The notes: generated by a model not told the origin, from the sequence alone. 50,676 bases of DNA from Burkholderiales bacterium (GCA_020851235.1 JADZDD010000018.1:1-50676); one strand, 5' to 3'. Positions 1 to 9,322 are shown, counted from the stretch's first letter. Program-made: numbers and translations.

Positions 1-2
1 CG

Positions 3-1064
3 ATAAGGGCGGCCCCCGTGGGAGAGTTTGCGGCGCATTCCTTCCTCGACAATGACGGCGTGCATCTCGACCGCACGGTTCCCATCGGGGTAACCGTTCG
101 GCTCGATGGCAAACGGATTGCCGTCGAGTACTCGGACGTTGCCGATCAGCTGTCGGGTCCCATGAACGCGGGGCGCAACGGTGGCGCTGTGGCCGCCGCT
201 CGGATCGCAGTCAAGTATCTGTTCTCTCCGGACGAACCCCTGACGGAGGGGGATTTCGATCTTCTGGACGTGGAGATCCCGGATGGAAAATTCCTCTCCG
301 CAGGCCGCAACGCCCCCCTCGGGTTGTCGGGACACATGATACCGACGACCGTCGACACGATTCTGCGGGCAATGGCCGCACCGTTTCCTGATCGCGTCGC
401 CGCCGCGCATCATGGAACGTACGGCGTGCATGCGTTCCATGGTGTCGACGCCACGACGGGAGAGCCGTTCTTCCACCTGGATACATCCGTCGGCGGTTGG
501 GGTGCGTCGTCCGACATGGACGGGTACGGCCCGTCGCGTTCGAATGTGCACGGCGATACATCGGATGTGCCGGTGGAGATGCAGGAGGCCTACTATCCGT
601 TCCGACTGGTCTCGTATGCGCTGCGCTCCGATTCCGGCGGCCCCGGCGAGTTTCGCGGGGGGCTCGGTGTGGAGAAGAGGTACCAGATACTGGGCCCGTG
701 CCGAGTCACTTTCAAGATCGACCGAACCAAGTGCGCTCCGTGGGGCCTCGCGGGTGGCCGCGATGGGAAGGTATCAGACGTCGACATCCATCGGGTCGAT
801 GGGACGCACGTCCGGTCGTTCAAGGGTACTTACGACCTCGCAGCCGGAGATCGCATCGTCATTCGCACCGGAGGGGGTGGCGGGTACGGCCCTCCCTGGC
901 GCCGCGAGATCGATCGCGTCAAGGCGGACGTTCGACTCGGGTACGTCTCACGGCGGTCGGCGTACGAGGACTATGGGGTTTCCCTGGACGAGCACCTCCA
1001 ATTGGATGCCGCTTCGACGACCGAGAGGCGCCGCGTGATGGCGCACGAAGCGGCGACTGCCTGA
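3..1064 (+). CDS. Hydantoinase B/oxoprolinase family protein, C-terminal part (cut by window edge)
   Basis: The reading frame is open from the first bases, so the GTG at 18 is not the real start and the N-terminus lies outside the window. About 350 residues remain; complete HyuB-type subunits are usually well over 500. The C-terminal sequence (GGPGEFRGGLG, then GGGGGYGPPWRRE) is typical of the hydantoinase B/oxoprolinase family. These subunits act with a HyuA-type ATPase to hydrolyse cyclic amides such as 5-oxoproline or hydantoins, or form the core of acetone/acetophenone carboxylase-like enzymes. A hyuA partner would be expected to the left. Fumarylacetoacetase follows 43 bases downstream on the same strand. 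The substrate cannot be deduced from sequence. Confidence 0.88.
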   Translation: MRAAPVGEFAAHSFLDNDGVHLDRTVPIGVTVRLDGKRIAVEYSDVADQLSGPMNAGRNGGAVAAARIAVKYLFSPDEPLTEGDFDLLDVEIPDGKFLSAGRNAPLGLSGHMIPTTVDTILRAMAAPFPDRVAAAHHGTYGVHAFHGVDATTGEPFFHLDTSVGGWGASSDMDGYGPSRSNVHGDTSDVPVEMQEAYYPFRLVSYALRSDSGGPGEFRGGLGVEKRYQILGPCRVTFKIDRTKCAPWGLAGGRDGKVSDVDIHRVDGTHVRSFKGTYDLAAGDRIVIRTGGGGGYGPPWRREIDRVKADVRLGYVSRRSAYEDYGVSLDEHLQLDAASTTERRRVMAHEAATA

Positions 1065-1107
1065 TTCGAATCGATCCACACGCATCCCCATGCTCAGGAC
1101 GGACGCA

Positions 1108-2442
1108 ATGATCAATGAGACGCACGACGCAGCCTTGACGAGTTGGGTTCCCGGCGCGGATCGCGCGGGTGGCGATTTCCCTATCCAGAACCTCCCGCTT
1201 GGTGCTTTCGTTGTTGACGCCCGCAACGAGGCGCACCTGTGCGTGGCGATCGGCGATTGCACCCTGGACCTTCGACGTGCCGCGGAACGGGGCCTCCTCG
1301 ATGGATTGACTCCGAATGCTCTCGACGCATTGTGCAAGCCAACGCTCAACGAGTTCATGGCCCTCGGAGCCGCATCCCGTAAGGAGCTTCGGCTCATGTT
1401 GTCGCGACTCTTGCGTACGGGAGCTGCCAGGCAACACGAGACGCAGTCACTGCTGCATGCTCGGACCGAAGTGCAGATGGTGTTGCCTGCAAGCATCGGT
1501 GACTACACCGACTTCTATACGTCGATCCACCACGCGTCCAACGCAGGGAAGCTCTTTCGCCCGGACAATCCCCTGTATCCGAACTTCACTCAGCTTCCTG
1601 TCGCGTATCACGGCCGAGCCTCGTCGATCGTGGCAAGTGGTCACCCGACCCGCCGGCCCTGGGGTCAGCTGCGTCGCAGCGGAGACACGAATCCCGTGTT
1701 TGCGCCGACCGGCAAGCTCGATTTCGAACTGGAACTCGGCGCATTCATCGGTACCGGAAACGCCCTCGGCGAGCCCATACCCGCAACCGCCGCGGAAGAG
1801 CACATGTTCGGAATGTGCATCCTCAACGATTGGTCCGCGCGCGACATCCAAGCTTGGGAATATCAACCTCTTGGGCCCTTTCTCGGCAAGAGCTTCCTGA
1901 CCTCGATTTCTCCGTGGATCGTAACCCTCGAGGCTCTCGCGCCCTTCCGCACGTCCATCCCGGGGTGGCCAGGCCGGGCGCCTGCCCTCCCATACCTTCG
2001 GGGCGACGGGATGGACGAGAGCGGAGCCATCATGATCGAGGTGGAGGTCGCCATCCAGACCGAACTCATGCGACAGCGCGGCATCACCCCTGTCTCGCTC
2101 GCGCGGGCGTCGTTCGGCGAGCAGTATTGGACCATCTTCCAGATGATCGCGCATCACGCAAGCAACGGGTGCAACCTGCGTTCCGGAGATCTGCTCGGGA
2201 CCGGAACCATCTCCGGTCAGGATGCCGGGCAGGAGGGCTGTTTGCTCGAGAAGACGATGAACGGTGCGCGCCCGATCGCGCTTCCCACGGGCGAGAACCG
2301 AAGCTTCCTCGCGGATGGCGACGAGATCATCATGTCGGCCCGATGCGCCCGCGATGGGTACGCCCCGATTGGATTCGGCGAATGCCGCGGGCGCGTGCTA
2401 CCGTCGATTCACCACGCGGGTGCTGCGGCGGGCGCGGATTGA
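1108..2442 (+). CDS. fahA: Fumarylacetoacetase (full-length FAH type)
   Basis: This 444-residue protein is the full-length FAH form, which hydrolyses fumarylacetoacetate to fumarate and acetoacetate or a related beta-diketo acid. The N-terminal domain starts with SWV...DFPIQNLPLG. The metal and catalytic residues known from mammalian FAH can be placed at Asp135 (GDYTDF), His142 (IHHA), Glu207/Glu209 (DFELELG) and Asp241 (NDWSARD). The ATG at 1108 is preferred over the in-frame ATG at 1090 because an AGGACGG Shine-Dalgarno-like stretch lies just upstream of it. In the tyrosine pathway it would sit with homogentisate dioxygenase and maleylacetoacetate isomerase. Neither is present here, so it may serve a different ring-cleavage or diketone pathway. 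Confidence 0.93.
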   Translation: MINETHDAALTSWVPGADRAGGDFPIQNLPLGAFVVDARNEAHLCVAIGDCTLDLRRAAERGLLDGLTPNALDALCKPTLNEFMALGAASRKELRLMLSRLLRTGAARQHETQSLLHARTEVQMVLPASIGDYTDFYTSIHHASNAGKLFRPDNPLYPNFTQLPVAYHGRASSIVASGHPTRRPWGQLRRSGDTNPVFAPTGKLDFELELGAFIGTGNALGEPIPATAAEEHMFGMCILNDWSARDIQAWEYQPLGPFLGKSFLTSISPWIVTLEALAPFRTSIPGWPGRAPALPYLRGDGMDESGAIMIEVEVAIQTELMRQRGITPVSLARASFGEQYWTIFQMIAHHASNGCNLRSGDLLGTGTISGQDAGQEGCLLEKTMNGARPIALPTGENRSFLADGDEIIMSARCARDGYAPIGFGECRGRVLPSIHHAGAAAGAD

Positions 2443-2536
2443 TCGCACGCACGGATCCGCCGCGCTCGTGGCAGCGTCGTGACGCGCGATACGGAGTATC
2501 TTGACGATTTCCCTTGTCGATGGAGCATGTACTGCA

Positions 2537-3511
2537 ATGAATCACCTCGCGATATTCTGCGCCAAGACTGTGGTGTCGCTCGCCATGGTGCTGGGTCTGG
2601 TTGGGCCGCTGAACGCGGCGAGCTTCCCGGAACGCAGAATCGAGATAGTCGTTCCCGTGACTCCCGGTTCGGCCACCGATCTGCTCGCACGCATGATCGC
2701 GGAAAAACTCTCCGACCGTTTATCTCAACCCGTCGTCGTTGCCAACAAGCCCGGCGCGGCGTCCAAGATCGGGGCGGAGTACGTCAAGCGGTCGGCAGCT
2801 GATGGATATACGCTATTGGTCATCCATTCGGGGATCATGGCCAATCGCCTCATGTACAAGTCGTTCGACATCGATCTACGAAAGGATTTCTCCCATATCG
2901 TGCCGCTTACATGGACGCCGTGGGTCGTGGCGATCAATGACTCACTTCCGGTGGCCACCGTGGCTGACTTGATCGCCTACGGCAAGAGTCACCGGGGAAT
3001 GCTTAACTTTGGCACCACCGGTGGCACCAGTGAACTCGATGTACGCATTCTCATGCAGAAGGCCGGTATCGACGGCGAGCTCCTCTTGTACCCAGGGGGG
3101 ACCGACGTCATGACGGCACTTGCCCGGAACGACATTCAAGTTGCCTTGAACGCAATCCGCGGTATCGAGTCGCTCCGCGGGCGCGGAGTGAAGGGAATTG
3201 CGGTGACCAGTCCGAAGCGCTTCCCACTCGCACCCGACATGCCGACGGTATCGGAGAGCGGCGTACCCGGGTTTCAAGGATCATCGCTTTGGTTCGGACT
3301 CTTGGGGCCGGCAGGAATGCCTGACGCTGTGATCGACCGGCTCAACCATGAGGTGAACGAGATCCTGGCCATGCCTGACGTGGTGAAGCGAGTTGGCGCG
3401 ATGGCGCACGAGGTCATGGGGGGAACCCCTGAAGCCTTTCGTCGCTTCGTCATCAGTGAACTGGATCAGTACGAACAGGTCGCCCGTTCGTCCGGATTGA
3501 CTCCGAGGTGA
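2537..3511 (+). CDS. Bug-family (TctC-like) periplasmic substrate-binding protein
   Basis: The 324-residue product begins with a signal peptide (basic/polar start, hydrophobic core, NAA cleavage region at about residue 28). It continues with family hallmarks: RRIEIVVPVTPGSATDLLAR, a VVVANKPGAASK segment, and PDMPTVSESGVPGF in the second lobe. Bug proteins bind small carboxylates or amides in the periplasm and some feed tripartite tricarboxylate transporters. No TctA or TctB gene is visible in the window. The ATG at 2537 places the signal peptide correctly; the track frame also opens earlier at 2501, which would spoil it. The stop overlaps the GTG of the next gene by four bases, implying translational coupling. 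Confidence 0.9.
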   Translation: MNHLAIFCAKTVVSLAMVLGLVGPLNAASFPERRIEIVVPVTPGSATDLLARMIAEKLSDRLSQPVVVANKPGAASKIGAEYVKRSAADGYTLLVIHSGIMANRLMYKSFDIDLRKDFSHIVPLTWTPWVVAINDSLPVATVADLIAYGKSHRGMLNFGTTGGTSELDVRILMQKAGIDGELLLYPGGTDVMTALARNDIQVALNAIRGIESLRGRGVKGIAVTSPKRFPLAPDMPTVSESGVPGFQGSSLWFGLLGPAGMPDAVIDRLNHEVNEILAMPDVVKRVGAMAHEVMGGTPEAFRRFVISELDQYEQVARSSGLTPR

Positions 3512-4143
3512 ACCCGATGCCCGCATCCCTCACCCCTCAGCCACGTGGAGAGCTCGACGAAGCAAGGCAACTTGCGATCGAGAAGGTGCTCGCGAGGGTC
3601 CGTGACATCACGCAGCACGGGGTCGATCGAAGCATCTTGGGCACGATCATGGCCGACCTGAAGTCGCTCGCGACACGTCGCGAATGGTGGTCCGGAGAGC
3701 GATTTCCGGCGCCCCCCGAGCCCGAGCGCCAAGCACGGTATCTGATCTCGGAGGATGCAGATCATCGGTTCGCGCTCTATCTCAATGTGATGCGCCCAGG
3801 AAAGTTGATTCCGCCGCACAACCACACGACGTGGGCGTGCATAGCTGCGGTCGAAGGAGCCGAAGTCAATCGAATCTACCGTCGCACCGACGATGGATCG
3901 CGGCCAGGCATTGGGGTCCTCGAAGAAGATCACGTCGTCGTCGTGCAACCGGGGATGGGCGTCGCCCTGATGCCCGACGACATCCACTCCGTCCAGATCG
4001 AGGGATGCGAGGTCATCCGCCACCTCCACCTCTACGGTCGCGCCCTCGAGACCCTCGTCGATCGCGTGGTATTCGACCTGTCCGCGGGCACGTGCAGCAA
4101 GATGGGTATCGGGGTGCCTACGCGACGGGCGCTGGCTTCATGA
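3508..4143 (+). CDS. Cupin, cysteine/thiol dioxygenase-like
   Basis: A 211-residue protein with a single cupin fold resembling cysteine dioxygenase type I and COG5553 metal-dependent enzymes. The first cupin motif holds PPHNHTTW (His104 and His106) and the second holds DDIHSV (His160), giving the three-His iron site of thiol dioxygenases. Family members oxidise a thiol such as cysteine or 3-mercaptopropionate to a sulfinate with O2. It starts at GTG 3508 in a GTGA overlap with the Bug gene and ends in an ATGA overlap with the flavoprotein, so the three are probably co-translated. A start at ATG 3517 is also possible. The rhodanese gene two positions downstream fits sulfur chemistry, but the substrate is unknown. 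Confidence 0.78.
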   Translation: MNPMPASLTPQPRGELDEARQLAIEKVLARVRDITQHGVDRSILGTIMADLKSLATRREWWSGERFPAPPEPERQARYLISEDADHRFALYLNVMRPGKLIPPHNHTTWACIAAVEGAEVNRIYRRTDDGSRPGIGVLEEDHVVVVQPGMGVALMPDDIHSVQIEGCEVIRHLHLYGRALETLVDRVVFDLSAGTCSKMGIGVPTRRALAS

Positions 4144-5861
4144 AGGAGTGCGACTCCCTCCAAGAACAGGTCGATGTGCTCGTCGTCGGATCCGGCGCGG
4201 CCGGGCTGACCGCGGCGCTCGTTGCGTCGATCGAGGGGCTCGATGTTCTGGTCGTCGAAAAATCAGCCCACGCGGGCGGCACCACGGCAACGTCCGGGGG
4301 CTCGCTCTGGGTCCCCGGTGCCGCTGCCGTCCTGGACGCGACCCCGGACGTCGATTCCCAGCGCGCACGGAGCTATCTCCAACACGAGTTCGGCACATGG
4401 GTGCGCCCTGATCTCCTCGATGCGTTCCTCGAGGCCTCGCCGCTCGCGATTGACTACCTCTCGCGCAACAGTGAAGTCAAGTTCGCGTACGCCGTCAACC
4501 CCGACTATCACGCCGAGGCCCCCTTCGGCTCGGCGACCGGCCACGCGATCACAGCCGTACCCTTCGACGGTCGGCTCCTCGGCGAAGACTTCGCGAGACT
4601 GAAACCTCCGCGCCGCGTGTTCATGGTCCTCGGCGGGATGATGGTAGGACGCCGCGAGATTCCCATTCTCGTGCGACCCTTCGCCAGCCCGCGCGCATTC
4701 CTGCGCACCCTCGGGATCGTCGGCCGGCATGCTCGGGATCGCCTGCGCTACCCGCGGGGCACCCGCCTGTTGATCGGAAACGCGCTTGTCGCTCGCTATC
4801 TGTACAGTCTGCGACGTCGCCACGTCCGCATCGCGTATGAGACTCCGCTCGTTGACCTGTGCCGCCAGCACGGGAGAGTCGTTGGAGCATACGTCGACCG
4901 GGCGGGACAACGCGTGCTCATCAAGGCTCGTCGCGGTGTCGTCCTCGCCGCCGGCGGAATCGCACACAGCCAGACGCTACGCACAACCCTGATGCCTGAG
5001 CATCCGCATCAGTACTCGATGGCCGATGAAGGCGATACCGGCGACGGCGTGAATGCCGCACTCAAGATCGGAGCCGCAGTCGACAGGAGCGTCTCCAATC
5101 CGGCCTACTGGTCGCCGGCGTCGATCTGGCGCAAGCGAAATGGCGAAGAGATCCTCTGGATCCACGGTCACATGGATCGCGGCAAGCCCGGCCTGTTGGC
5201 CGTCGACGCGAGCGGACGGCGCTTCGTGAACGAGGCAGACTCATATCATGACTTCGTCCTCGCGATGTTCCGCAATGGCGGGGGCGGTCGGGCCATACCT
5301 GCACATCTCATCTGCGACCATCGCTTCCTGCGCAAGTATGGATTTGGTCTCGTGCGCCCGCTCATCTCCAGGATCTCCCCGTTTGTGCGGGATGGGTATG
5401 TGACGCGTGCGCGGACGATCGAATCTCTGGCCGACCGCCTCGGCGTCGATCGAACGGCGCTCCGCGACACGATCGCCACGTACAACAACGATGCGCGAAC
5501 GGGAGTCGACAGTCTGTTTGGTCGAGGGAGCCGTGCCCTCAATCGATTCAACGGGGATCCCGATGTTCGCCCCAACCCCTGCATGCACCCTGTTGACCGT
5601 CCTCCATACTATGCGATCACCGTTTGGCCATGCACGATCGGAACGACGATTGGCTTGGCTACGGACAAGGACTCCAGAGTCCTCGACGATGCAGGCGTTC
5701 CGATCGATGGGCTGTATGCGTGCGGCAACGACGTGAGTTCGATGATGCGTGGCTTCTACCCCGGGCCCGGTGCCACTCTCGGGCCTGCCGTCGTATTTGC
5801 TTATCGCGCGGCAAGGCACCTGGCCAGCGACGCCGCACGTCCAATTGCACCTTCTGACTGA
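4140..5861 (+). CDS. FAD-dependent oxidoreductase, 3-ketosteroid dehydrogenase/fumarate reductase-like
   Basis: A 573-residue flavoprotein of the FAD_binding_2 superfamily. The N-terminal dinucleotide motif is VVGSGAAGL (about residues 15-23) followed by VVEKSAHAGGTTATSGG. Near the C-terminus PPYYAITVWP, a Gly-Thr turn, GLYACGNDVSSMM and FYPGPGATLGPA match the pattern of 3-ketosteroid delta-1/delta-4 dehydrogenases. Such enzymes desaturate a carbon-carbon bond next to a carbonyl, or reduce it. The ATG at 4140 forms an ATGA overlap with the cupin stop and directly precedes the FAD motif. The 152 residues of upstream open frame from 3684 are an out-of-frame shadow of the cupin. The actual substrate is probably a non-steroid ring or enone of this pathway. 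Confidence 0.88.
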   Translation: MKECDSLQEQVDVLVVGSGAAGLTAALVASIEGLDVLVVEKSAHAGGTTATSGGSLWVPGAAAVLDATPDVDSQRARSYLQHEFGTWVRPDLLDAFLEASPLAIDYLSRNSEVKFAYAVNPDYHAEAPFGSATGHAITAVPFDGRLLGEDFARLKPPRRVFMVLGGMMVGRREIPILVRPFASPRAFLRTLGIVGRHARDRLRYPRGTRLLIGNALVARYLYSLRRRHVRIAYETPLVDLCRQHGRVVGAYVDRAGQRVLIKARRGVVLAAGGIAHSQTLRTTLMPEHPHQYSMADEGDTGDGVNAALKIGAAVDRSVSNPAYWSPASIWRKRNGEEILWIHGHMDRGKPGLLAVDASGRRFVNEADSYHDFVLAMFRNGGGGRAIPAHLICDHRFLRKYGFGLVRPLISRISPFVRDGYVTRARTIESLADRLGVDRTALRDTIATYNNDARTGVDSLFGRGSRALNRFNGDPDVRPNPCMHPVDRPPYYAITVWPCTIGTTIGLATDKDSRVLDDAGVPIDGLYACGNDVSSMMRGFYPGPGATLGPAVVFAYRAARHLASDAARPIAPSD

Positions 5862-5865
5862 GCCC

Positions 5866-7440
5866 ATGCGATTGATTACACCGGAAACACTCATCGACTG
5901 GTTGACTGACGGCGATGAACTCGCACTCGTCGACGTGCGGGAGGCCGGAGAGTTTGGCGTTGGCCATCTCCTCTTCGCCGTCCCGATTCCATACAGCCGA
6001 TTTGACGTTGAGATCACCCGTCTCGTGCCGAACCGCACGGCCCGGATCGTCCTCTACGACGACGGGCGATCCGGAGTCGCCGAGCGCGCTGCCGGGCGCG
6101 CCGTCGCGTTGAATTACGCGAGCGTCCACCTTCTCGAATGCGGCACCGCGGGATGGCTCCGGTCCGGCCGGAGATTGTTCGCCGGGGTCAATGTCCCTAG
6201 CAAGGTCTTCGGCGAGCTGGTCGAGCACGCTAGGCACACACCCACGATCACCGCGTCCGACCTGCATGGCCGACAAGCGCGAGGCGAGCGAATTGCCGTA
6301 GTGGACGGACGACCCCTCGCCGAGTATCGGCGAATGAACATTCCCGGCAGCATCTGTTGCCCGAATGGCGAGTTGGCGCTCCGTATTTCGACAGTTGTCG
6401 ACGATGATTCCACGCCGATCGTCGTCAATTGTGCAGGCCGAACAAGAAGCATCATCGGGGCTCAGACGCTCATCGATCTCGGTATAGCGAACCCGGTTTA
6501 CGCGCTGGAGAATGGCACGCAAGGTTGGGCGCTTTCCGGCTTCGATCTCGAACGCGGAAGTGGCCGTGGCTACCCTCCCATACCTCCCGCACTGAGCCAG
6601 ACGAAGCGCATGAAGGACATTCAGGGCCTCATCGAGGCGGATGGCATGCATGCGGTCGACGTCGACAAGGCTCGAAGCTGGCTCGCCGATCCCCAGCGGA
6701 CGACCTATCTCCTGGATGTACGAACGCCCGAGGAGGCTGCGGCGGATCCCGTACCGCGCGCACAAAGCGCTCCCGGCGGGCAACTCATCCAGGCAACGGA
6801 CCAATGGCTCGGGGTGCGCGGCGCCCGCGTGCTCTTGCTCGATCACGACGGCATCCGAGCGCCGGTAATCGCCCGATGGCTCCGGCGCATGGGCTGGGAC
6901 GCGCACACGGTCGCACATACCCTCGGCGCAGGCCTTCCGGCAGCCTCTTCCAAGCCTGCGAGCCTCGCCGATTTGCCGCGTCTTGACCCCGTCTCGACCG
7001 ACGAACTCGACGCTTCGATGCGCGCGAACGCTTGCGTGGTGGTCGATCTGCGCCCGAGCATGGAATACCGCCGCGCCCACATTCCGACGGCGATCTGGTC
7101 GATTCGCCCGCGGATTGCGCGTGACATTCCCCGCGGATCGAGCCGAATCGTGCTGGTATCCGACGACCCGCTGGTCGCCCGTATGGCAGCGCACGAACTC
7201 GCCGACCGCGAGGGCGTCCACTTGCATTACCTCGATGGAGGTTTCGAGCGGTGGGTTCTCGAGTCACGAGAAGTCGTCGCCTCACCCGACCTGCCATGTG
7301 ATGGCGACGCCATCGACTTCCTCTTCTTCGTGCATGACCGACACGACGGAAATCTGGAGGCCGCACGCAAATACCTCGAGTGGGAGCAAGGGCTCGTCTC
7401 CCAGCTCACACCAGGGGAACGGGCGGTCTTCGCACCCTGA
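5866..7440 (+). CDS. Four-domain rhodanese-like protein
   Basis: A 524-residue protein made of four consecutive rhodanese-like domains (approximately 1-105, 125-228, 255-355 and 375-470). Each opens with the DVR/DGRP/DLRP-type strand and ends with an E/D-GGxxGW-like helix. Only domain 2 keeps a catalytic cysteine, in the loop CAGRTRS (Cys189). The equivalent loops read YDDGRSG, LDHDGIR and SDDPLVA. Active rhodaneses move sulfane sulfur through a persulfide; cysteine-less domains are usually regulatory or structural. The start at ATG 5866 is four bases after the flavoprotein stop. COG5553-type cupins and multi-rhodanese proteins are known neighbours, which supports joint sulfur handling with the cupin two genes upstream. 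Confidence 0.88.
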   Translation: MRLITPETLIDWLTDGDELALVDVREAGEFGVGHLLFAVPIPYSRFDVEITRLVPNRTARIVLYDDGRSGVAERAAGRAVALNYASVHLLECGTAGWLRSGRRLFAGVNVPSKVFGELVEHARHTPTITASDLHGRQARGERIAVVDGRPLAEYRRMNIPGSICCPNGELALRISTVVDDDSTPIVVNCAGRTRSIIGAQTLIDLGIANPVYALENGTQGWALSGFDLERGSGRGYPPIPPALSQTKRMKDIQGLIEADGMHAVDVDKARSWLADPQRTTYLLDVRTPEEAAADPVPRAQSAPGGQLIQATDQWLGVRGARVLLLDHDGIRAPVIARWLRRMGWDAHTVAHTLGAGLPAASSKPASLADLPRLDPVSTDELDASMRANACVVVDLRPSMEYRRAHIPTAIWSIRPRIARDIPRGSSRIVLVSDDPLVARMAAHELADREGVHLHYLDGGFERWVLESREVVASPDLPCDGDAIDFLFFVHDRHDGNLEAARKYLEWEQGLVSQLTPGERAVFAP

Positions 7441-7555
7441 CCACGCGTGCCGCTGGCGTTTGGGTCAAAGCGCACGACGGGTCTCTTTCCCCTTCACGAC
7501 AGTGTTGCATCGACGGTGGGGTCACGCCCGTCGTCCGGCGCCTCGTTCTGCATCC

Positions 7556-8323
7556 CTAATAGGTGGCCCGGCCACCAGACAGGTCGAAGACCGCCCCCGT
7601 CGAAAAGGAGCAATGTTCCGACGCCATCCACGCGATCATGGTCGCTACCTCCTCGGGCCTGGCGATGCGATTCATCGGGATCTTGCTCTTCAGCGTTTGC
7701 ATCAGGGATTCCGGCATTCGCTTGAGCGTGGCCTCGTGCATCGCCGTGTGAATCAACCCTGGCGTGACGCAATTGACGACGATCCCGGACGTGGCATATT
7801 CCTTTCCTAGCGTCTTCGTGAGGCCAATGACTCCCGCCTTCGATGCGCTGTATCCTGCCGACAATGGATTCCCCTCCTTGCCGGAGACAGACGAGACATT
7901 GACGATCCGTCCGTACTTGTTCCGCAGCATGTAGGGAATCACCGCTCTGCAGCAAAAGAATACGCCCGTAAGATTGACAGCCAGCTGTTGACCCCAGGCG
8001 TCGATGGGGTACTCATCACAGCGCGCGAACGGGCCTGATATCCCCGCAGAATTCACCAGTACGTCGAGTCGCCCAAAATGGTCGAACACACGCGAAGACG
8101 CGCTCTCGACCTCTTCGTAACGGCTGACATCCACCGCCTGCGTGTCGACCGCGTGACCCCCTGATCCGAGCCGGCCAGCCGCGGCGTGGAGCGCCTCACC
8201 CGCGCGGTCCCACAGGGAGACCATGGCCCCGGACTGCGAAAGCAGTGCGCCGACGGCCAGGCCGACGCCGCTCGCGCCGCCCGTAACGACGGCGACGCGG
8301 CCAGCAAGATCGTACGTGTTCAT
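7556..8323 (-). CDS. SDR-family NAD(P)-dependent oxidoreductase
   Basis: A classical 255-residue short-chain dehydrogenase. The cofactor motif is TGGASGVG (residues 14-21), the NNAG motif is NSAG (91-94), and the catalytic set is Ser144/Ser145, Tyr158 and Lys162 in YSASK. The C-terminal segment GAVFDLSGG is the usual family ending. A GGGAGAAGATC stretch before the ATG is a good ribosome binding site. It is the last gene of the leftward operon and converges with the rhodanese gene; the 115-base gap between them has no clear terminator. The likely role is reversible oxidation of a secondary alcohol or hydroxyacid intermediate. FabG-like acyl-carrier reduction is the alternative, but the catabolic context argues against it. 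Confidence 0.9.
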   Translation of the reverse strand: MNTYDLAGRVAVVTGGASGVGLAVGALLSQSGAMVSLWDRAGEALHAAAGRLGSGGHAVDTQAVDVSRYEEVESASSRVFDHFGRLDVLVNSAGISGPFARCDEYPIDAWGQQLAVNLTGVFFCCRAVIPYMLRNKYGRIVNVSSVSGKEGNPLSAGYSASKAGVIGLTKTLGKEYATSGIVVNCVTPGLIHTAMHEATLKRMPESLMQTLKSKIPMNRIARPEEVATMIAWMASEHCSFSTGAVFDLSGGRATY

Positions 8324-8341
8324 GATCTTCTCCCGCGCCTG

Positions 8342-9322
8342 CTAGTTGATATACGGCATGTTCGCTTCCCGAATGATTCGCCGCCAGTACTCATATTGGC
8401 TGACGTGGAACGCCCTGAACTCCTCCACCGTACCCCGGCCCGGAGGTGATCCCACCGCATCGAGCAACGCCGCGACCTCCGGGGTCCTCACCGCCCGAAG
8501 AATTTCCGCATTCAGCACTTTGAGGATGTCTGCTGGCGTCCCGGCCCGCGCGTATATGCCATTCCAGGAGACGTACTCATATGACGGCAGTCCCGACTCC
8601 GCAACGGTCGGAACGTCCGGCAGCACCGACACTCTCTCCTTCGAGGTTACCGCAATCGCGCGAAGCTTCCCGGACTTGACGTGATTGATCACCGTCGGAA
8701 TGTCTCCGAAATACACCTGAGTATCCCCGGCGAGCATGGAAACCATCGTCGGTGCACCGCCCCGGTATGGAATGAACGTCATCTTGACCTTGGCCTGCAG
8801 GCGGAACAACTCCGCTGCGAGTTGTGTCGTCGCTCCAGCCGAAGCGACGTTCGCATTGGAGTTCGTGCGCAGGTACTCGATCAAGTCGGTCACGCTCTTC
8901 ACCGGAACGTTGGGGTTGACGACGATGACGAACGGAAAGGTGTTGACTTGTGCAATCGGATCCAGGTCCTTCACTGGATCGTAGAGCGGCGTCTTCATGA
9001 GATGCGGGAACACGACGAGCGCCATCGAATCCATTACGAGCGTATGTCCATCCGGTGCGGAGTTTGCGATCTCCTGCTGTGCGATCGCTCCGAAGCCGCC
9101 ACTCTTGTTCTCCACGATCATGGGCTGACCGAGTCGGGCGCTTACTCGCTCCGCCAGTGCACGTGCCACGTTGTCCGTTCCCCCACCCGGAGGAAATGGA
9201 ACGACAAGTCGAATCGGGCGCGTTGGAAAGCTCGCTCCTCGCGCGGCTCCCGCCACTCCCAGGCACAGTCCGGCAATCCCGGCCGACGCAGCCATCAGGA
9301 CCTTACGACGACGCATTCTCAT
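8342..9322 (-). CDS. Bug-family (TctC-like) periplasmic substrate-binding protein
   Basis: A 326-residue Bug protein with an export signal starting MRMRRRKVLMAASAG and ending near ARGASF. Family motifs are RPIRLVVPFPPGGGTDNVAR, MIVENKSGGFGA, SAPDGHTLVM and PDVPTVAESGLPSY. The in-frame GTG at 9331 lies inside the AGGAGG ribosome binding site region. ATG 9322, eight bases after AGGAGG, is the better start. It is 18 bases upstream of the terminal SDR gene and follows another Bug gene after a 180-base gap with no recognised content. The ligand is unknown; Bug proteins usually bind carboxylates. Confidence 0.9.
   Translation of the reverse strand: MRMRRRKVLMAASAGIAGLCLGVAGAARGASFPTRPIRLVVPFPPGGGTDNVARALAERVSARLGQPMIVENKSGGFGAIAQQEIANSAPDGHTLVMDSMALVVFPHLMKTPLYDPVKDLDPIAQVNTFPFVIVVNPNVPVKSVTDLIEYLRTNSNANVASAGATTQLAAELFRLQAKVKMTFIPYRGGAPTMVSMLAGDTQVYFGDIPTVINHVKSGKLRAIAVTSKERVSVLPDVPTVAESGLPSYEYVSWNGIYARAGTPADILKVLNAEILRAVRTPEVAALLDAVGSPPGRGTVEEFRAFHVSQYEYWRRIIREANMPYIN

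Noticed and set aside
3684-4139. N-terminal extension of the flavoprotein frame
   Set aside because: It overlaps the cupin gene in another frame, is Arg/Ser/Pro-rich, and the FAD motif begins right after ATG 4140, which has a coupled ATGA start.
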